Shown here: one piece after another, positions 27,397 through 36,788 of the stretch | Numbering within the stretch: the stretch's first letter is position 1 | Layout of the letters: each line of letters begins with the position of its first letter | From: Dactylosporangium aurantiacum | GTDB taxonomy: Bacteria > Actinomycetota > Actinomycetes > Mycobacteriales > Micromonosporaceae | Assembly (NCBI RefSeq): GCF_000716715.1 | Contig: NZ_JNYJ01000007.1 | Span: forward strand, 372,001-436,000 | DNA length: 64,000 nucleotides | Direction: 5' to 3' | Position numbers and translations under genes: made by a program | The notes under the pieces: generated by a model | What the model was told of the DNA's origin: nothing | The model's database searches: none | Seen by the model: only the letters and a program-made list of their open reading frames with translations

Positions 27397-28085
27397 CCGC
27401 CGCCGCGCCCTCGCCGAGGGTCCTCGTCGTCGACGACCAGGAGCTGATCCGCACCGGGTTCCGGCTCATCCTGACCGCCCGCGGCATCGACGTGGTCGGC
27501 GAGGCCGGTGACGGCGCCGAGGCGGTGCGGGCCGCGACCGAGCTGCGCCCGGAGGTGGTGCTCATGGACATCCGCATGCCGGTCATGGACGGCCTGGAGG
27601 CGACCCGCCGGATCCTGGAGCTGCTGCCCACCTGCCGGGTCCTGATGCTGACCACGTTCGACCTGGACCGTTACGTGTACGCCGCGCTGCGCCTCGGTGC
27701 CAGCGGCTTCCTGCTCAAGGACGTGACCGCCGACCACCTCGCCGGCGCCGTCCGCCTCGTCGGCACCGGCGACGCGCTGCTCGCCCCGTCCATCACCCGC
27801 CGGCTCGTCGAGCGGTTCGCCACCCAGGACGAGGCACGGCCGGCCGGGCCGTCCGCGGCCGACCCCGGCGGGGCCCTCGCCCCGCTGACGCCGCGCGAGC
27901 GGGAGGTCCTCACGCTCGTGGGCCGCGGCATGTCCAACGCCGAGCTCGCCGCGGCCCTCTTCCTGAGCGAGGCCACCGTGAAGACCCACGTCGCCCGGAT
28001 CTTCGCGAAGCTGGCGCTGCGCGACCGGGCCCAGGCGGTCGTCGTCGCCTACGAGACCGGCCTGGTCCGGCCGGGCCAGGCTTGA
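27393..28085 (+). CDS. Response regulator, NarL/LuxR family
   Basis: A 230-residue regulator. The receiver domain has the acidic pocket in VLVVDDQELIRTGF and the phosphoacceptor Asp in VVLMDIRMPVMDGLEATRRI, with Lys in FLLKDVTADHL. The C-terminal LuxR helix-turn-helix is LTPREREVLTLVGRGMSNAE then LAAALFLSEATVKTHVARIF. It starts at the GTG of a GTGA overlap with the kinase stop, so the pair is translationally coupled. Likely target is the divergent ABC exporter operon. Confidence 0.94.
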   Translation: MTAAAPSPRVLVVDDQELIRTGFRLILTARGIDVVGEAGDGAEAVRAATELRPEVVLMDIRMPVMDGLEATRRILELLPTCRVLMLTTFDLDRYVYAALRLGASGFLLKDVTADHLAGAVRLVGTGDALLAPSITRRLVERFATQDEARPAGPSAADPGGALAPLTPREREVLTLVGRGMSNAELAAALFLSEATVKTHVARIFAKLALRDRAQAVVVAYETGLVRPGQA

Positions 28086-28112
28086 CCTTGCCCCTCGGGC
28101 AACGCCGAACGT
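28082..28112 (+). promoter_or_regulatory. MerR-type promoter with operator in the spacer
   Basis: TTGACC (28,082-28,087) and GAACGT (28,107-28,112) are 19 bp apart, the elongated spacing typical of MerR-activated promoters. Between them lies the perfect inverted repeat TTGCCC-CTC-GGGCAA (28,088-28,102). This architecture predicts autoregulation of the MerR gene that follows. Confidence 0.7.
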
Positions 28113-28155
28113 GGAACCCGACGGGCCGACCGGCCCGGACCGGAAAGGAGCGCGG

Positions 28156-28974
28156 GTGGACGAGGACCTGCTGAGCATCGGGGTGTTCGCGCGGCGGTCG
28201 TGGCTGTCACCGAAGGCGTTGCGGCTGTACGAACGGCAGGGCCTGCTCCTGCCGGCCGCCGTCGACGGGCACAACGGCTACCGCTGGTACCGCGAGGAGC
28301 AGCTGGGGACGGCCCGGCTGATCGCCAGGCTGCGCCGCCTCGACATGCCCCTGGCCACCGTCGCCGCGATCGTCGCGGCCGGCGACCCGAGGACGCGGGC
28401 CGACCTCATCGCCGGGTACTGGTCCGCCCAGGAGCACGCCACGGCCATGCGCCGCGAGCTCGTCACCCACCTGCGCCGCCGGCTGCTCGACGATCCGGAG
28501 GATCTCACCATGTACGACGTCCACGTCCGCGACGTGCCCGAACAGACCGTGCTCACCGAACAGCGGCACGTGCGGGTCCAGGAGCTGCAGACCTGGATCG
28601 ACGAGGCGACCGGCCGCCTGCTGCGGGCCGCCACCGGCCACGGCGACGGCATGACCGGCCCCTGCTTCATCATCTACCACGGCGAGGTCAACGAGGACAG
28701 CGACGGCCCCGTCGAGATCTGCCTCCCCGTCACCCCGTCCGGCCCCGTCACCGGCGCGCTGCGCGTGGAGCCCGCCCACCGCGAGGCGTACACCCGCATC
28801 ATCAAGGCGCAGGTCGCCTACCCGCAGATCCTGTCCGCCTTCGACGCCGTCGCCCAGTGGGTCGCCGCCCAGGGCCTGCCGGTCAGCTCCTCACCCCGCG
28901 AGGTGTACTTCGCCGACTTCGTCAACGCCGCCCCCACCGACGAGGTCTGCGACATCGCATTCCCGCTCGACTGA
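28156..28974 (+). CDS. MerR family regulator with GyrI-like effector domain
   Basis: A 272-residue regulator starting at the GTG at 28,156, preceded by AAAGGAG at 5 nt; longer upstream starts lack such a site. The N-terminal winged helix shows SIGVFARRSWLSPKALRLYE and GYRWYREEQLGTARLIARLR. A helical linker (ADLIAGYWSAQEHATAMRRE) leads to the C-terminal GyrI-like/BmrR-type ligand-binding domain (MYDVHVRDVPEQTVLTEQRH, CFIIYHGEVNEDSDGPVEIC). Such proteins bind cationic or hydrophobic drugs and activate efflux genes. The operator at 28,088-28,102 lies in its own promoter; no other target is adjacent. Confidence 0.9.
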   Translation: MDEDLLSIGVFARRSWLSPKALRLYERQGLLLPAAVDGHNGYRWYREEQLGTARLIARLRRLDMPLATVAAIVAAGDPRTRADLIAGYWSAQEHATAMRRELVTHLRRRLLDDPEDLTMYDVHVRDVPEQTVLTEQRHVRVQELQTWIDEATGRLLRAATGHGDGMTGPCFIIYHGEVNEDSDGPVEICLPVTPSGPVTGALRVEPAHREAYTRIIKAQVAYPQILSAFDAVAQWVAAQGLPVSSSPREVYFADFVNAAPTDEVCDIAFPLD

Positions 28975-29141
28975 CCGTCCCCGTGCCCGTCATGAGTTCG
29001 TGGCGGGCACCCGGCGGTCCATCCATCCGCACCTGTCTCATCGGCGCGGCACATTGTCGGATCGGGTCGATGGTCGATCTTTTCAGCGATGATTGCTCGG
29101 GCACGGTGTCGTCGTGATAGGCATTGCTCAATAATGCCCGG

Positions 29142-31412
29142 ATGGAGGTCCGGAAAATCAGCAAAGGCGCGAATATCGAACTCCCCGCCGAGGCAGGTGG
29201 CTTGCAGATAGTCGTTGGTTGGCTCGATTCATCCGGTGACCGGGCTATCGACGCGTCTGCATTGTTGCTGGCCGGCGGCAAAGTCCGTTCCGACGCCGAC
29301 TTCGTCTTCTACAACCAGCCCACCTCGGCGGAAGGATCGGTGCGGCACCTCGGTGCCAGTGTCACCGAGAACGGCGTCGAAGAGCGCATCGCGATCGATT
29401 TCGAATCGGTGCCGGAGGACGTCGACGCGATCGTCATCGCGGCCAGCCTGGATCGCGGCTCCTTCGGCGATCTCAGCGGTCTGCACCTCGTCGCCCTCGA
29501 TGACGGCGCACCGATCGTCCGGTACGACATCACCGATGCCACCGTCGAGACCGCGTTCGTGTTCGGCGAGGTGTACCGGCGCAACGGGATCTGGAAGCTC
29601 CGCGCCGTCGGCCAGGGGTGGGACAGCGGACTGGCCGGCCTCGCCACCGACTTCGGCGTCACGATCGACGACGACTCAGCGGCGCCACAGGAGGCCGAGC
29701 CGACGCAGGCCGAGCCGACGCAGGCCGAGGCGGCCCCGCCCGCCGAGGAGCCGGCGACGGCGGACGACGCCACGGCGCTGGACGAGACCACGTCGGTGCT
29801 CGACGAGCCGGAGACGGCGGACGGCGCGGTATCGGTGCTGGACGAGACCACGTCGGTGCTCGACGAGCCGGAGACGGCGGACGGCGCGGTATCAGTGCTG
29901 GACGAGTCGTCCCCGGACGCGTCGCCCGGCGATGCGCCGTTCGCCGCCGATCCGGCCGCTGCCGACCTCGAAACGCCTTCCCCCGACGCCGGTCCGCTGC
30001 CGGTGGATCCCGGGACGCCGGCCGTCGCGTCCGCCACCGCGCGGTCCAAGAACGTCCGGACCCGCCAGCCGAAGGTGACCCGGGTGATGCCGCCGGTGCC
30101 GGCCCTGGCCGAACCGGGCTGGCAGGCGGCCCGGCTGTTCTCCGTCGCCGGTGTCGGGGCGTCCGAGGAGCAGGAGAAGCGCGCGACGTCGGCGCTGCTG
30201 GCGACCATGTACGCGGTGCGGCCGTTCGCACGCGGCATCGTCGCCCGGCTCGGTGCGCCCGCGGGCGCCGTCGAGACGTTCGCCGAGGTGCACTTCAAGC
30301 TCGGCGAACGGACCGTCATCCCGGACGGCGCGATCCGGGTCGCGCGGGGCAGCCGGCAGTGGACGGCGCTGCTGGAGGTCAAGACCGGCACCACCCCGCT
30401 GCGTCGCGACCAGGTGGAGAAGTACCTCGACCTGGCCCGCGCGCGCCGGTACGACGCCGTGGTCACCCTGTCCAACGAGATCGCACCGGGCGCCGGTGAG
30501 CACCCCATCGACGTGGACAAACGCAAGCTGCGGTCACTGCCCCTGCTGCACCTGTCGTGGGCCGAGGTCCTGCAGGAAGCGCGGATGGTGCTCACCCACC
30601 GCGGCGTCGAAACCCCCATGCAGGCGTGGATCCTCGCGGAGTTCATCCGCTACCTGGAGCACCCGCGCTCCGGGGCGTCCGGCTTCGACGACATGGGTCC
30701 GTCCTGGGCCACCGTCCGGGACGCCGCGTTCGCCCGCACGCTGCGCCCGGGCGACCGCAAGGTCCCGGCGATCGCCGACGCGTGGCTGCAGCTGGTGCGC
30801 TACCTGTGCCTACATCTCACCGCCGAGCTCGGTGTCACCGTCACCAACACGCTGCCGCGCAAGCTTGCCCTCGATCCCGCCGCCCGCCGGGCCGCCGTCG
30901 TGTCGAGGCTCGCCGTCGACGGGGTGCTCGAGGCGACGCTGCGGATCCCGGGCGCCGCCGGCCTGGTCACGGTCGCCGCCGACCTGCAGGTCCGGCAGAT
31001 CCGGGTGTCCACGCAGGTCGCCGCGCCGGGGGAGGGCAGCGCCCAGCGGCGCGTGTCGTGGTTGCTGCGGCAGCTCGACAAGGCGCCGGGGGAGGTGTCG
31101 GTCGAGGTCGGCTTCGCCGGTCGCAGCGACACCACCTGCGAGCGGCTCAGCGACGTCCGCGCCAAGAACGCGACCCTCATCGCTGACCGCGCGTTGGACA
31201 TCACGACGTTCAAGCTCAGCCGGAGCACGCCGATGGGCGCCCGCCGCTCGGGTCTGAAGGGCGCGTTCGTGCCGAGCGTGCTCACCGCGCTCGAGGTCTT
31301 CTACGGCACCGTCGTGCAGGGCATCAAGCCCTGGCCGGCGCCGGCGCCGCAGTTGTCGGACGAGACCGTGTCGGAGGCCGCCGCGCTCGACGACGAGGAG
31401 GCCGTCAGCTGA
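29142..31412 (+). CDS. TerD-domain protein fused to a PD-(D/E)xK nuclease-like domain
   Basis: A 756-residue protein starting at the ATG at 29,142 (MEVRKISKGANIELP, a normal TerD beginning; a TTG six codons upstream is possible). Residues 1-180 form a TerD calcium-binding stress domain (DADFVFYNQPTSAEGSVRHL). Residues 190-300 are acidic low complexity with a perfect 20-residue tandem repeat. Residues 345-480 (FAEVHFKLGERTVIPDGAIR, WTALLEVKTGTTPLRRDQVE) show an Asp at about 395 and E-x-K at 412-414, the layout of PD-(D/E)xK nucleases. The last 250 residues are unplaced. Such fusions belong to the Ter-dependent stress response. No other ter gene is adjacent. Confidence 0.8.
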   Translation: MEVRKISKGANIELPAEAGGLQIVVGWLDSSGDRAIDASALLLAGGKVRSDADFVFYNQPTSAEGSVRHLGASVTENGVEERIAIDFESVPEDVDAIVIAASLDRGSFGDLSGLHLVALDDGAPIVRYDITDATVETAFVFGEVYRRNGIWKLRAVGQGWDSGLAGLATDFGVTIDDDSAAPQEAEPTQAEPTQAEAAPPAEEPATADDATALDETTSVLDEPETADGAVSVLDETTSVLDEPETADGAVSVLDESSPDASPGDAPFAADPAAADLETPSPDAGPLPVDPGTPAVASATARSKNVRTRQPKVTRVMPPVPALAEPGWQAARLFSVAGVGASEEQEKRATSALLATMYAVRPFARGIVARLGAPAGAVETFAEVHFKLGERTVIPDGAIRVARGSRQWTALLEVKTGTTPLRRDQVEKYLDLARARRYDAVVTLSNEIAPGAGEHPIDVDKRKLRSLPLLHLSWAEVLQEARMVLTHRGVETPMQAWILAEFIRYLEHPRSGASGFDDMGPSWATVRDAAFARTLRPGDRKVPAIADAWLQLVRYLCLHLTAELGVTVTNTLPRKLALDPAARRAAVVSRLAVDGVLEATLRIPGAAGLVTVAADLQVRQIRVSTQVAAPGEGSAQRRVSWLLRQLDKAPGEVSVEVGFAGRSDTTCERLSDVRAKNATLIADRALDITTFKLSRSTPMGARRSGLKGAFVPSVLTALEVFYGTVVQGIKPWPAPAPQLSDETVSEAAALDDEEAVS
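29778..29897 (+). repeat. 60-bp in-frame tandem duplication in the TerD-fusion gene
   Basis: Two identical 60-bp units (29,778-29,837 and 29,838-29,897, apart from one A/G difference at the end) encode twice the same 20 residues, starting LDETTSVLDEPETADG. A third partial unit follows. This is a recent slippage-type expansion of the acidic linker. Confidence 0.85.
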
Positions 31413-32283
31413 GGTTGGCGGCGAACCAGTCCAGCACGCGCTGGTACGCCTGGGCCGCGGCGGCCGGGGCGTAGCGCTGGCCGGTGTCGTTGAAGAAGGC
31501 GTGGTTGACACCGGGGAACGTGACGATCTCGTGCTTCAGGCCGGCCTGCTCCAGGGCGGCCCGGGCCGCGTCGCGGCTGGCGTTGACGCGGGCGTCGTCC
31601 TCGGCGTAGATGCCGAGGACGGCGGCGGGCTTCGAGCCTGACAGGTCGGCGTGGTCGGGCAGGGGGCCGTAGAACGGGACGGCCGCGCGCAGGCGGGGCT
31701 CGCCGGCGGCGAGGAGCTGCCAGACCATGCCGCCGCCGAAGCAGAATCCCATGGCCGCGGGAGATTTCGCCGGTACGCGACGCAGCAGCTCGTCGAGGCC
31801 GGCCCGCAGGTCGGGGACGAACCGGGTGGGTGCCGCCGCGCTCAGCGCCGCGGTGGCCCGGGCCGGGTCGGTGAACGTGGCGGTGCCGCCCTCCTCGGAG
31901 AGCAGGTCGACGGCGAGGGCCGAGTAGCCGCTCGCGGCGAGCCGCCCCGCGACGGAGCGGATGTGGTCGGTGAGGCCCCGGTTCTCGTGGATCACCAGGA
32001 CCGAGCCGCGCGGGTCGGCCGCCGCCGCCCAGGCGCCCTGCAGGATCCCGCGCGGGCCGGGGAACGTGACCGCCTCCGTCGGCAGCGGCGCGGGCCCGGC
32101 CGGTCCGGAGCCCGAGCCCGCAGGCGTCGGCGTCGAGCCTCCCGGCGACGCGCAGGCGGCCAGCATCGTCGCGGCCACCGCGAGGCTCACCCCGAGCATC
32201 GTCAGCCGCCGCAGCGCCTCCCGGCGGCTGATCAGGCCGTCGGCGTAGTCCACGACGACCTCTGAGGTCAGGTATTCGTTCAT
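31405..32283 (-). CDS. Dienelactone hydrolase family lipoprotein
   Basis: A 292-residue alpha/beta hydrolase starting at the ATG ending at 32,283. A long N-region with RRE (LISRREALRRLTMLGVSLAV) and the lipobox MLAACASPGG indicates export, perhaps by Tat, and lipid anchoring. The hydrolase core has VLVIHENRGLTDHIRSVAGR, the nucleophile Cys in AAMGFCFGGGMVWQLLAAG, and the catalytic Asp/His in IYAEDDARVNASRDA and FPGVNHAFFNDTGQRY: the Cys-Asp-His triad of dienelactone hydrolases. It is convergent with the TerD-fusion gene and overlaps it by 8 nt. Substrate unknown. Confidence 0.9.
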   Translation of the reverse strand: MNEYLTSEVVVDYADGLISRREALRRLTMLGVSLAVAATMLAACASPGGSTPTPAGSGSGPAGPAPLPTEAVTFPGPRGILQGAWAAAADPRGSVLVIHENRGLTDHIRSVAGRLAASGYSALAVDLLSEEGGTATFTDPARATAALSAAAPTRFVPDLRAGLDELLRRVPAKSPAAMGFCFGGGMVWQLLAAGEPRLRAAVPFYGPLPDHADLSGSKPAAVLGIYAEDDARVNASRDAARAALEQAGLKHEIVTFPGVNHAFFNDTGQRYAPAAAAQAYQRVLDWFAANLS

Positions 32284-32421
32284 GCCCGGCACCGCCCGAC
32301 TGTATCGCCGGCCCCGGCCCCCGGACCGCCGATCAGCCCAGCCCCACCCGCCGCGGGGTCATGGTCGCGACCGGACCGGCTGTGGGACGCTGATGCCGAC
32401 CGTGTCGGGGAAGGGACGTGC

Positions 32422-33537
32422 ATGGATCTGGCGGCCGGGGTGCTCGACGGCAACGGGGCGCTGCTGGTCATCGCCGCGGCGATCGGGTGCACGCTGGTGG
32501 GGGTCCTGGCGTGGGAGTCCCGGGCGCTGCTGCTCACCCCGCAGGGGTGGGCGCTGCTGCCGATCGTGGTCGCCGCCTGGTTCGGCGGTGCGGCGGTGCT
32601 CGGCCTGCCCGCGGACGTGCTGCTCGGGCACAGCCGGGCGGGCGCGATCTGGCCCGGGCTGGTCGCCGCGCCGGTCGTGGCGCTCGTGCTCGGCCACCGC
32701 TTCCGTACACCCGGCGGCAACTCCGCGGGGCGGGCGCTGATCCGTGCGGGGGTGCTGCTCGCCGGCTGCACCCTCGCCAAGTGCGCGGCCTACGCGATCG
32801 GGTTCCGCGTGTTCCACTTCTGGACCGGCGGCGCCGTCACGCTCGGGGCGCTGGTGGTGTGCGTCGCGGTGTGGCAGTTCGCCGCCGTCGAGGGCTTCGT
32901 CCACCTGTACGTGCGGGCCGGCGTCACCCTCGCCGCCGTCGCCCTGGTCGGGGCGTGGGCGGCCGCCAACGACGTCCCGGTCGCCGGGGACCCGGGCACC
33001 GCCTCCACCACCACCGTGGCGATCATGCTGCTGGTGCTGCCGCTGCTGATCCTCGCCGCGGCGGTCCTCACCCTCGCGGTGCTCCGCCAGGTCCGGCCGG
33101 ACCTGCTGCGCGGCGCGCCGCGGACCGCGACCCGCGAGCGGGCCGTCCGGGTGCCCGCCGCCCACGAGGTCTGGAACGCCTTCGTGGCCTTCGAGGACGA
33201 CGAGGAGGAGGGCAAGGACCGCCCGGTCCTGGTGATCGGCGCCGACGGCGACACCGCCGAGGTACTGCAGATCACCAGCCAGGACAGGTCGCGCGACGAC
33301 GGGTACCTGCCGCTGCCGCTGGAACGCTGCCGGGGCGTGCTGAGCAAGGAGAGCTGGCTGCGGCTGCGGCCGACCCGGGTACCGCTGGAGCGGTTCCGCG
33401 GCTACCGGGGGCTGTGCCCGCCGTGGATCTGGGCGGAGCTGCGCACCCGCGGCCTGATCACGCCGGCGCCGGTGCGCCCGGCCGTCAAGCAGCGCCAGGC
33501 GCCCCGCTCGTTCATCGACCGCCTGCGCGACCGCTGA
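32422..33537 (+). CDS. Multi-pass membrane protein with C-terminal PemK/MazF-like domain
   Basis: A 371-residue protein with GAAGGGA ahead of its ATG. Residues 1-235 hold about seven hydrophobic segments (LLVIAAAIGCTLVGVLAW, LLPIVVAAWFGGAAVLGL, VAIMLLVLPLLILAAAVLTL and others). From about residue 245 the cytoplasmic tail reads AHEVWNAFVAFEDDEEEGKD then RPVLVIGADGDTAEVLQITS and ERCRGVLSKESWLRLRPTRV, the layout of PemK/MazF-fold proteins (K/R-x-RPVLV strand). PemK toxins cleave RNA, but here no antitoxin gene is adjacent and catalytic residues cannot be confirmed. Membrane fusion of this fold is unusual. Confidence 0.7.
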   Translation: MDLAAGVLDGNGALLVIAAAIGCTLVGVLAWESRALLLTPQGWALLPIVVAAWFGGAAVLGLPADVLLGHSRAGAIWPGLVAAPVVALVLGHRFRTPGGNSAGRALIRAGVLLAGCTLAKCAAYAIGFRVFHFWTGGAVTLGALVVCVAVWQFAAVEGFVHLYVRAGVTLAAVALVGAWAAANDVPVAGDPGTASTTTVAIMLLVLPLLILAAAVLTLAVLRQVRPDLLRGAPRTATRERAVRVPAAHEVWNAFVAFEDDEEEGKDRPVLVIGADGDTAEVLQITSQDRSRDDGYLPLPLERCRGVLSKESWLRLRPTRVPLERFRGYRGLCPPWIWAELRTRGLITPAPVRPAVKQRQAPRSFIDRLRDR

Positions 33538-33686
33538 CCCGCCCGTCCATCGACCGGCGCGACCCTCGTCGAAACCCGCCGTTCAGCTCGCGTCCGGCGA
33601 CAGCGGCACCGCGGAACGACTAGCGTCTTTGGGTCGGCCTGCGTCATCAACGGAGCCGAACCACATCACCTGGGAGGTCCGGGTCA

Positions 33687-36600
33687 ATGTCCCGTGCGCT
33701 CATACAACGCGTCAGCGTCGCCTTGGCCGTGTCCACGGCCGGTCTGGCCTGGCCGTTATTCACCGACCCGGCCGCCGCCAACCCGGCCGGCACGGGTCTG
33801 GTCATCAGCGAGCTGTACGTCAACGGCGGCTCGTCCGGCGCGAGCTACTTCAACAAGTTCGTCGAGCTGTACAACCCGACGTCCAGCCCGGTGCCCCTGT
33901 CCGGCAGCACGCTGCAGTACCGGGCGCCGACCAGCACCGTCGTGCCGAGCGGCGGGCAGGTGTTCACGCTGACCGGCACCGTCGCCGCGCACGGGCACTT
34001 CCTCATCCAGCTGCCGAGCAACAACGCCGGCACCAACCCCGGCGGGCCGCTGCCGACGCCCGACCTGAGCACCGGCACCAGCGTCAACCCCGGCGCCGGC
34101 GGCGGGACGCTGTACATCGCGGCCAGCGCCACCGGCGTGCTGCCCACCGACGCGTCGGTCATCGACCGGATCGGCTGGGGCACCAGCAACGCCCCGGAGG
34201 GCGCCGCCGCGACCGGCAACTCGCTGGTGCTGAGCTACCAGCGTGACCCGTCCGGCGCTGACACCGACAGCAACGCCGCCGACTTCCGCACCGCGACGCC
34301 GCAGCCGCAGAACGCCGCGTCCGACGGCGGCACCGTCACCGTCACGGTCACGAACCCGGGCGCGCAGACCGCGACGACCGGCACCGCGATCGCACCGCTG
34401 ACCCTCACCGCGTCCGGCGGCGCCGCCCCGTACACCTGGACGGCGAGCGGGCTGCCCGCCGGCCTGGCGATCAGCGCCGACGGGGTCGTGTCGGGCACCC
34501 CTGCCGAGGCCGGCACCTCGACGGTGACCGTCACCGCGACGGAGGCGGGCGGCGCGAGCGGCTCGGCGACATTCACCTTCACGGTCACCACCACGACGAC
34601 GGTCGTACCGATCGCCGAGATCCAGGGCACCGACACCGACACGTCGCCGTACGCGGGCCGCAGCAACATCACGACCGAGGGCGTCGTCACCGCCGTGTAC
34701 AGGACCGGTGGCTTCAACGGCTTCTACCTGCAGACCGGTGGCGCCGGCGGTACCGAGGCCGACGACGACACCCCGGGCGCCTCCGACGCGATCTTCGTCT
34801 TCGGCTCGGCCGCCGCGAACCAGGTCGCCGCCGGCGACAGCGTGCGGGTGACCGGCACCGTGACGGAGTTCCAGGGCACGACCGAGATCACCGGCCCGGC
34901 CGTCACGAAGCTCACCACCCCGCTGCCGCCCGTGGCGCCCGGCACCATCGCGTGGTCGTCGCTCACCACGAGCGCGCAGAAGGAGGCCCACGAGGGCGAG
35001 CTCATCGCGCCGCAGGGCACGTTCACCGTCGCGGACAACTACGACACGAACTGGTACGGCTCCTTCACCCTGGCCGCCGGCGACACGCCGCTGCGCCAGC
35101 CCACCGACGCCGGCCGCCCCGGCAGCGCCGCCGCCCTCGCCGCGGTCGCCGACAACGCCGCGCGCATGGTGACCCTGGACGACGGCGCGAGCGTCAACTA
35201 CAGCGGCGCCGCCAACACCGGCACCCCGCTGCCGTGGCTCACCGCCACCAACGCCGTCAGCATCGGCGCGAAGGTCACCTTCCACCAGCCGGTGATCCTC
35301 GAGTACCGCTTCTCGCTGTGGAACTTCCAGCCGACGAAGCAGGTCACCGACGACGGCGCCGCGGTCGCCACCTTCAGCGACACCCGCACCGGCAACCAGC
35401 AGCCGGCCGACGTCGGCGGCACCGTCCGCCTGGCCACGTTCAACGTCGAGAACTACTTCCCGATGACCGGCGAGCTGTACGTCCAGCAGGGCCGCGGCAC
35501 CTGCACCTACTACAAGGACCGGGCCGGCACCCCCATCGCCGTCGACGAGTGCACCGGCTCCGGACCCCGCGGCGCCGCGACCGCCGAGAGCTTCCAGCGG
35601 CAGCAGGCGAAGATCGTGACCGGCATCAACCGGCTCGGCGCCAGCGTCGTCTCGCTCGAGGAGGTCGAGAACTCCGCGAAGTTCGGCCTCGACCGCGACT
35701 TCGCCCTCGCCGGCCTGGTCGACGCCCTCAACGCCGCGGCCGGCGGCAACGTGTGGGCGTACGTGCCCTCCCCGGCGGTCGTGCCGGCCGTCGCCGCCGA
35801 GGACGTCATCCGCAGCGCCTTCATCTACAAGCCCGCGGAGGTCGCGCTCGTCGGCACCTCGACGATCCTCACCACCCAGTCCGGCCCCGGCCAGCCCTTC
35901 TCGATCGCCCGCGAGCCCCTCGCCCAGGCGTTCAAGAAGGCCGGCGCCACCGACGCCGACGCCTTCCTCGTCGTCACCAACCACTGGAAGTCGCGGCGCA
36001 GCGGTGCTCCGCTGTACCCGGGCGACGCCGAGGACACGTCCTCCCCGGCGGTGAACCAGGGCTCGTTCAACGAGACCCGCGTCCGCGAGGCCCAGGCCAC
36101 CGCGGCCTTCGCCGCGCAGGTCGCCGCGTCCGTCGGCACCGACCGCATCTTCCTGGTCGGTGACCTCAACGCCTACACCCACGAGGACCCGCTGCAGGTC
36201 CTGTACGACGCCGGCTACACCGACCTCGGCGCCACGTACGAGCCGTCGCAGTCCACGTACTCCTTCGACGGCCTGCAGGGCTCCCTCGACCACGTCCTGG
36301 CCAACCCGGCCGCCCGCGCCATGGTCACGGGCGCCGACGTCTGGCAGATCAACGCCCAGGAGGCGATCGCCTACTCGTACAGCCGGTACAACTACAACGC
36401 GACCCTGCTGTTCAACGGCGGCGACCCGTTCGCCGCCTCGGACCACGACCCGGTGGTCGTCGGCCTGAACCCGCCGGTGACCCCGACCTTCCCGGCGTGG
36501 AGCGCCTCGAAGGTCTACCTCAACGGCGACAAGGTCACCTACCAGGGCTCCGTCTGGCAGGCCCTGTGGTGGACCCAGAACCAGACCCCCGGCGACCCGT

Positions 36601-36776
36601 ACGGCCCGTGGCAGCAGATCGTGACGGCCCCGGACGGCACGGCGGTGTGGACCGCTTCGAGGGTCTTCACCGCGGGCAACATCGTCCTCTACCAGGGCAA
36701 GAAGTACGTGGCCAAGTGGTGGACGCGCAACCAGCCGCCCGGCGACCAGTGGGGCCCCTGGCAGCTCGTCCCCTGA
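33687..36776 (+). CDS. Secreted multidomain nuclease (ExeM/NucH-like) with LTD and carbohydrate-binding modules
   Basis: A 1,029-residue extracellular protein. A signal peptide (LAVSTAGLAWPLFTDPAAA) precedes a lamin-tail domain (LVISELYVNGGSSGASYFNK) to about 200, an Ig-like putative-domain (GAQTATTGTAIAPLTLTASG) to 300, an OB-like segment (EIQGTDTDTSPYAGRSNITT), and an endonuclease/exonuclease/phosphatase domain at about 575-930. Its catalytic signatures are FNVENYFPM, VVSLEEVEN, VTNHWKSRR, LVGDLNAYTHEDPL and ASDHDPVVVG. Two CBM5/12-type repeats end it (WSASKVYLNGDKVTYQGSVW and a copy). It should degrade extracellular DNA, likely for phosphate or nutrient scavenging. GGGAGG precedes the ATG. 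Confidence 0.92.
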   Translation: MSRALIQRVSVALAVSTAGLAWPLFTDPAAANPAGTGLVISELYVNGGSSGASYFNKFVELYNPTSSPVPLSGSTLQYRAPTSTVVPSGGQVFTLTGTVAAHGHFLIQLPSNNAGTNPGGPLPTPDLSTGTSVNPGAGGGTLYIAASATGVLPTDASVIDRIGWGTSNAPEGAAATGNSLVLSYQRDPSGADTDSNAADFRTATPQPQNAASDGGTVTVTVTNPGAQTATTGTAIAPLTLTASGGAAPYTWTASGLPAGLAISADGVVSGTPAEAGTSTVTVTATEAGGASGSATFTFTVTTTTTVVPIAEIQGTDTDTSPYAGRSNITTEGVVTAVYRTGGFNGFYLQTGGAGGTEADDDTPGASDAIFVFGSAAANQVAAGDSVRVTGTVTEFQGTTEITGPAVTKLTTPLPPVAPGTIAWSSLTTSAQKEAHEGELIAPQGTFTVADNYDTNWYGSFTLAAGDTPLRQPTDAGRPGSAAALAAVADNAARMVTLDDGASVNYSGAANTGTPLPWLTATNAVSIGAKVTFHQPVILEYRFSLWNFQPTKQVTDDGAAVATFSDTRTGNQQPADVGGTVRLATFNVENYFPMTGELYVQQGRGTCTYYKDRAGTPIAVDECTGSGPRGAATAESFQRQQAKIVTGINRLGASVVSLEEVENSAKFGLDRDFALAGLVDALNAAAGGNVWAYVPSPAVVPAVAAEDVIRSAFIYKPAEVALVGTSTILTTQSGPGQPFSIAREPLAQAFKKAGATDADAFLVVTNHWKSRRSGAPLYPGDAEDTSSPAVNQGSFNETRVREAQATAAFAAQVAASVGTDRIFLVGDLNAYTHEDPLQVLYDAGYTDLGATYEPSQSTYSFDGLQGSLDHVLANPAARAMVTGADVWQINAQEAIAYSYSRYNYNATLLFNGGDPFAASDHDPVVVGLNPPVTPTFPAWSASKVYLNGDKVTYQGSVWQALWWTQNQTPGDPYGPWQQIVTAPDGTAVWTASRVFTAGNIVLYQGKKYVAKWWTRNQPPGDQWGPWQLVP

Positions 36777-36788
36777 CGGTTGTCCTGG

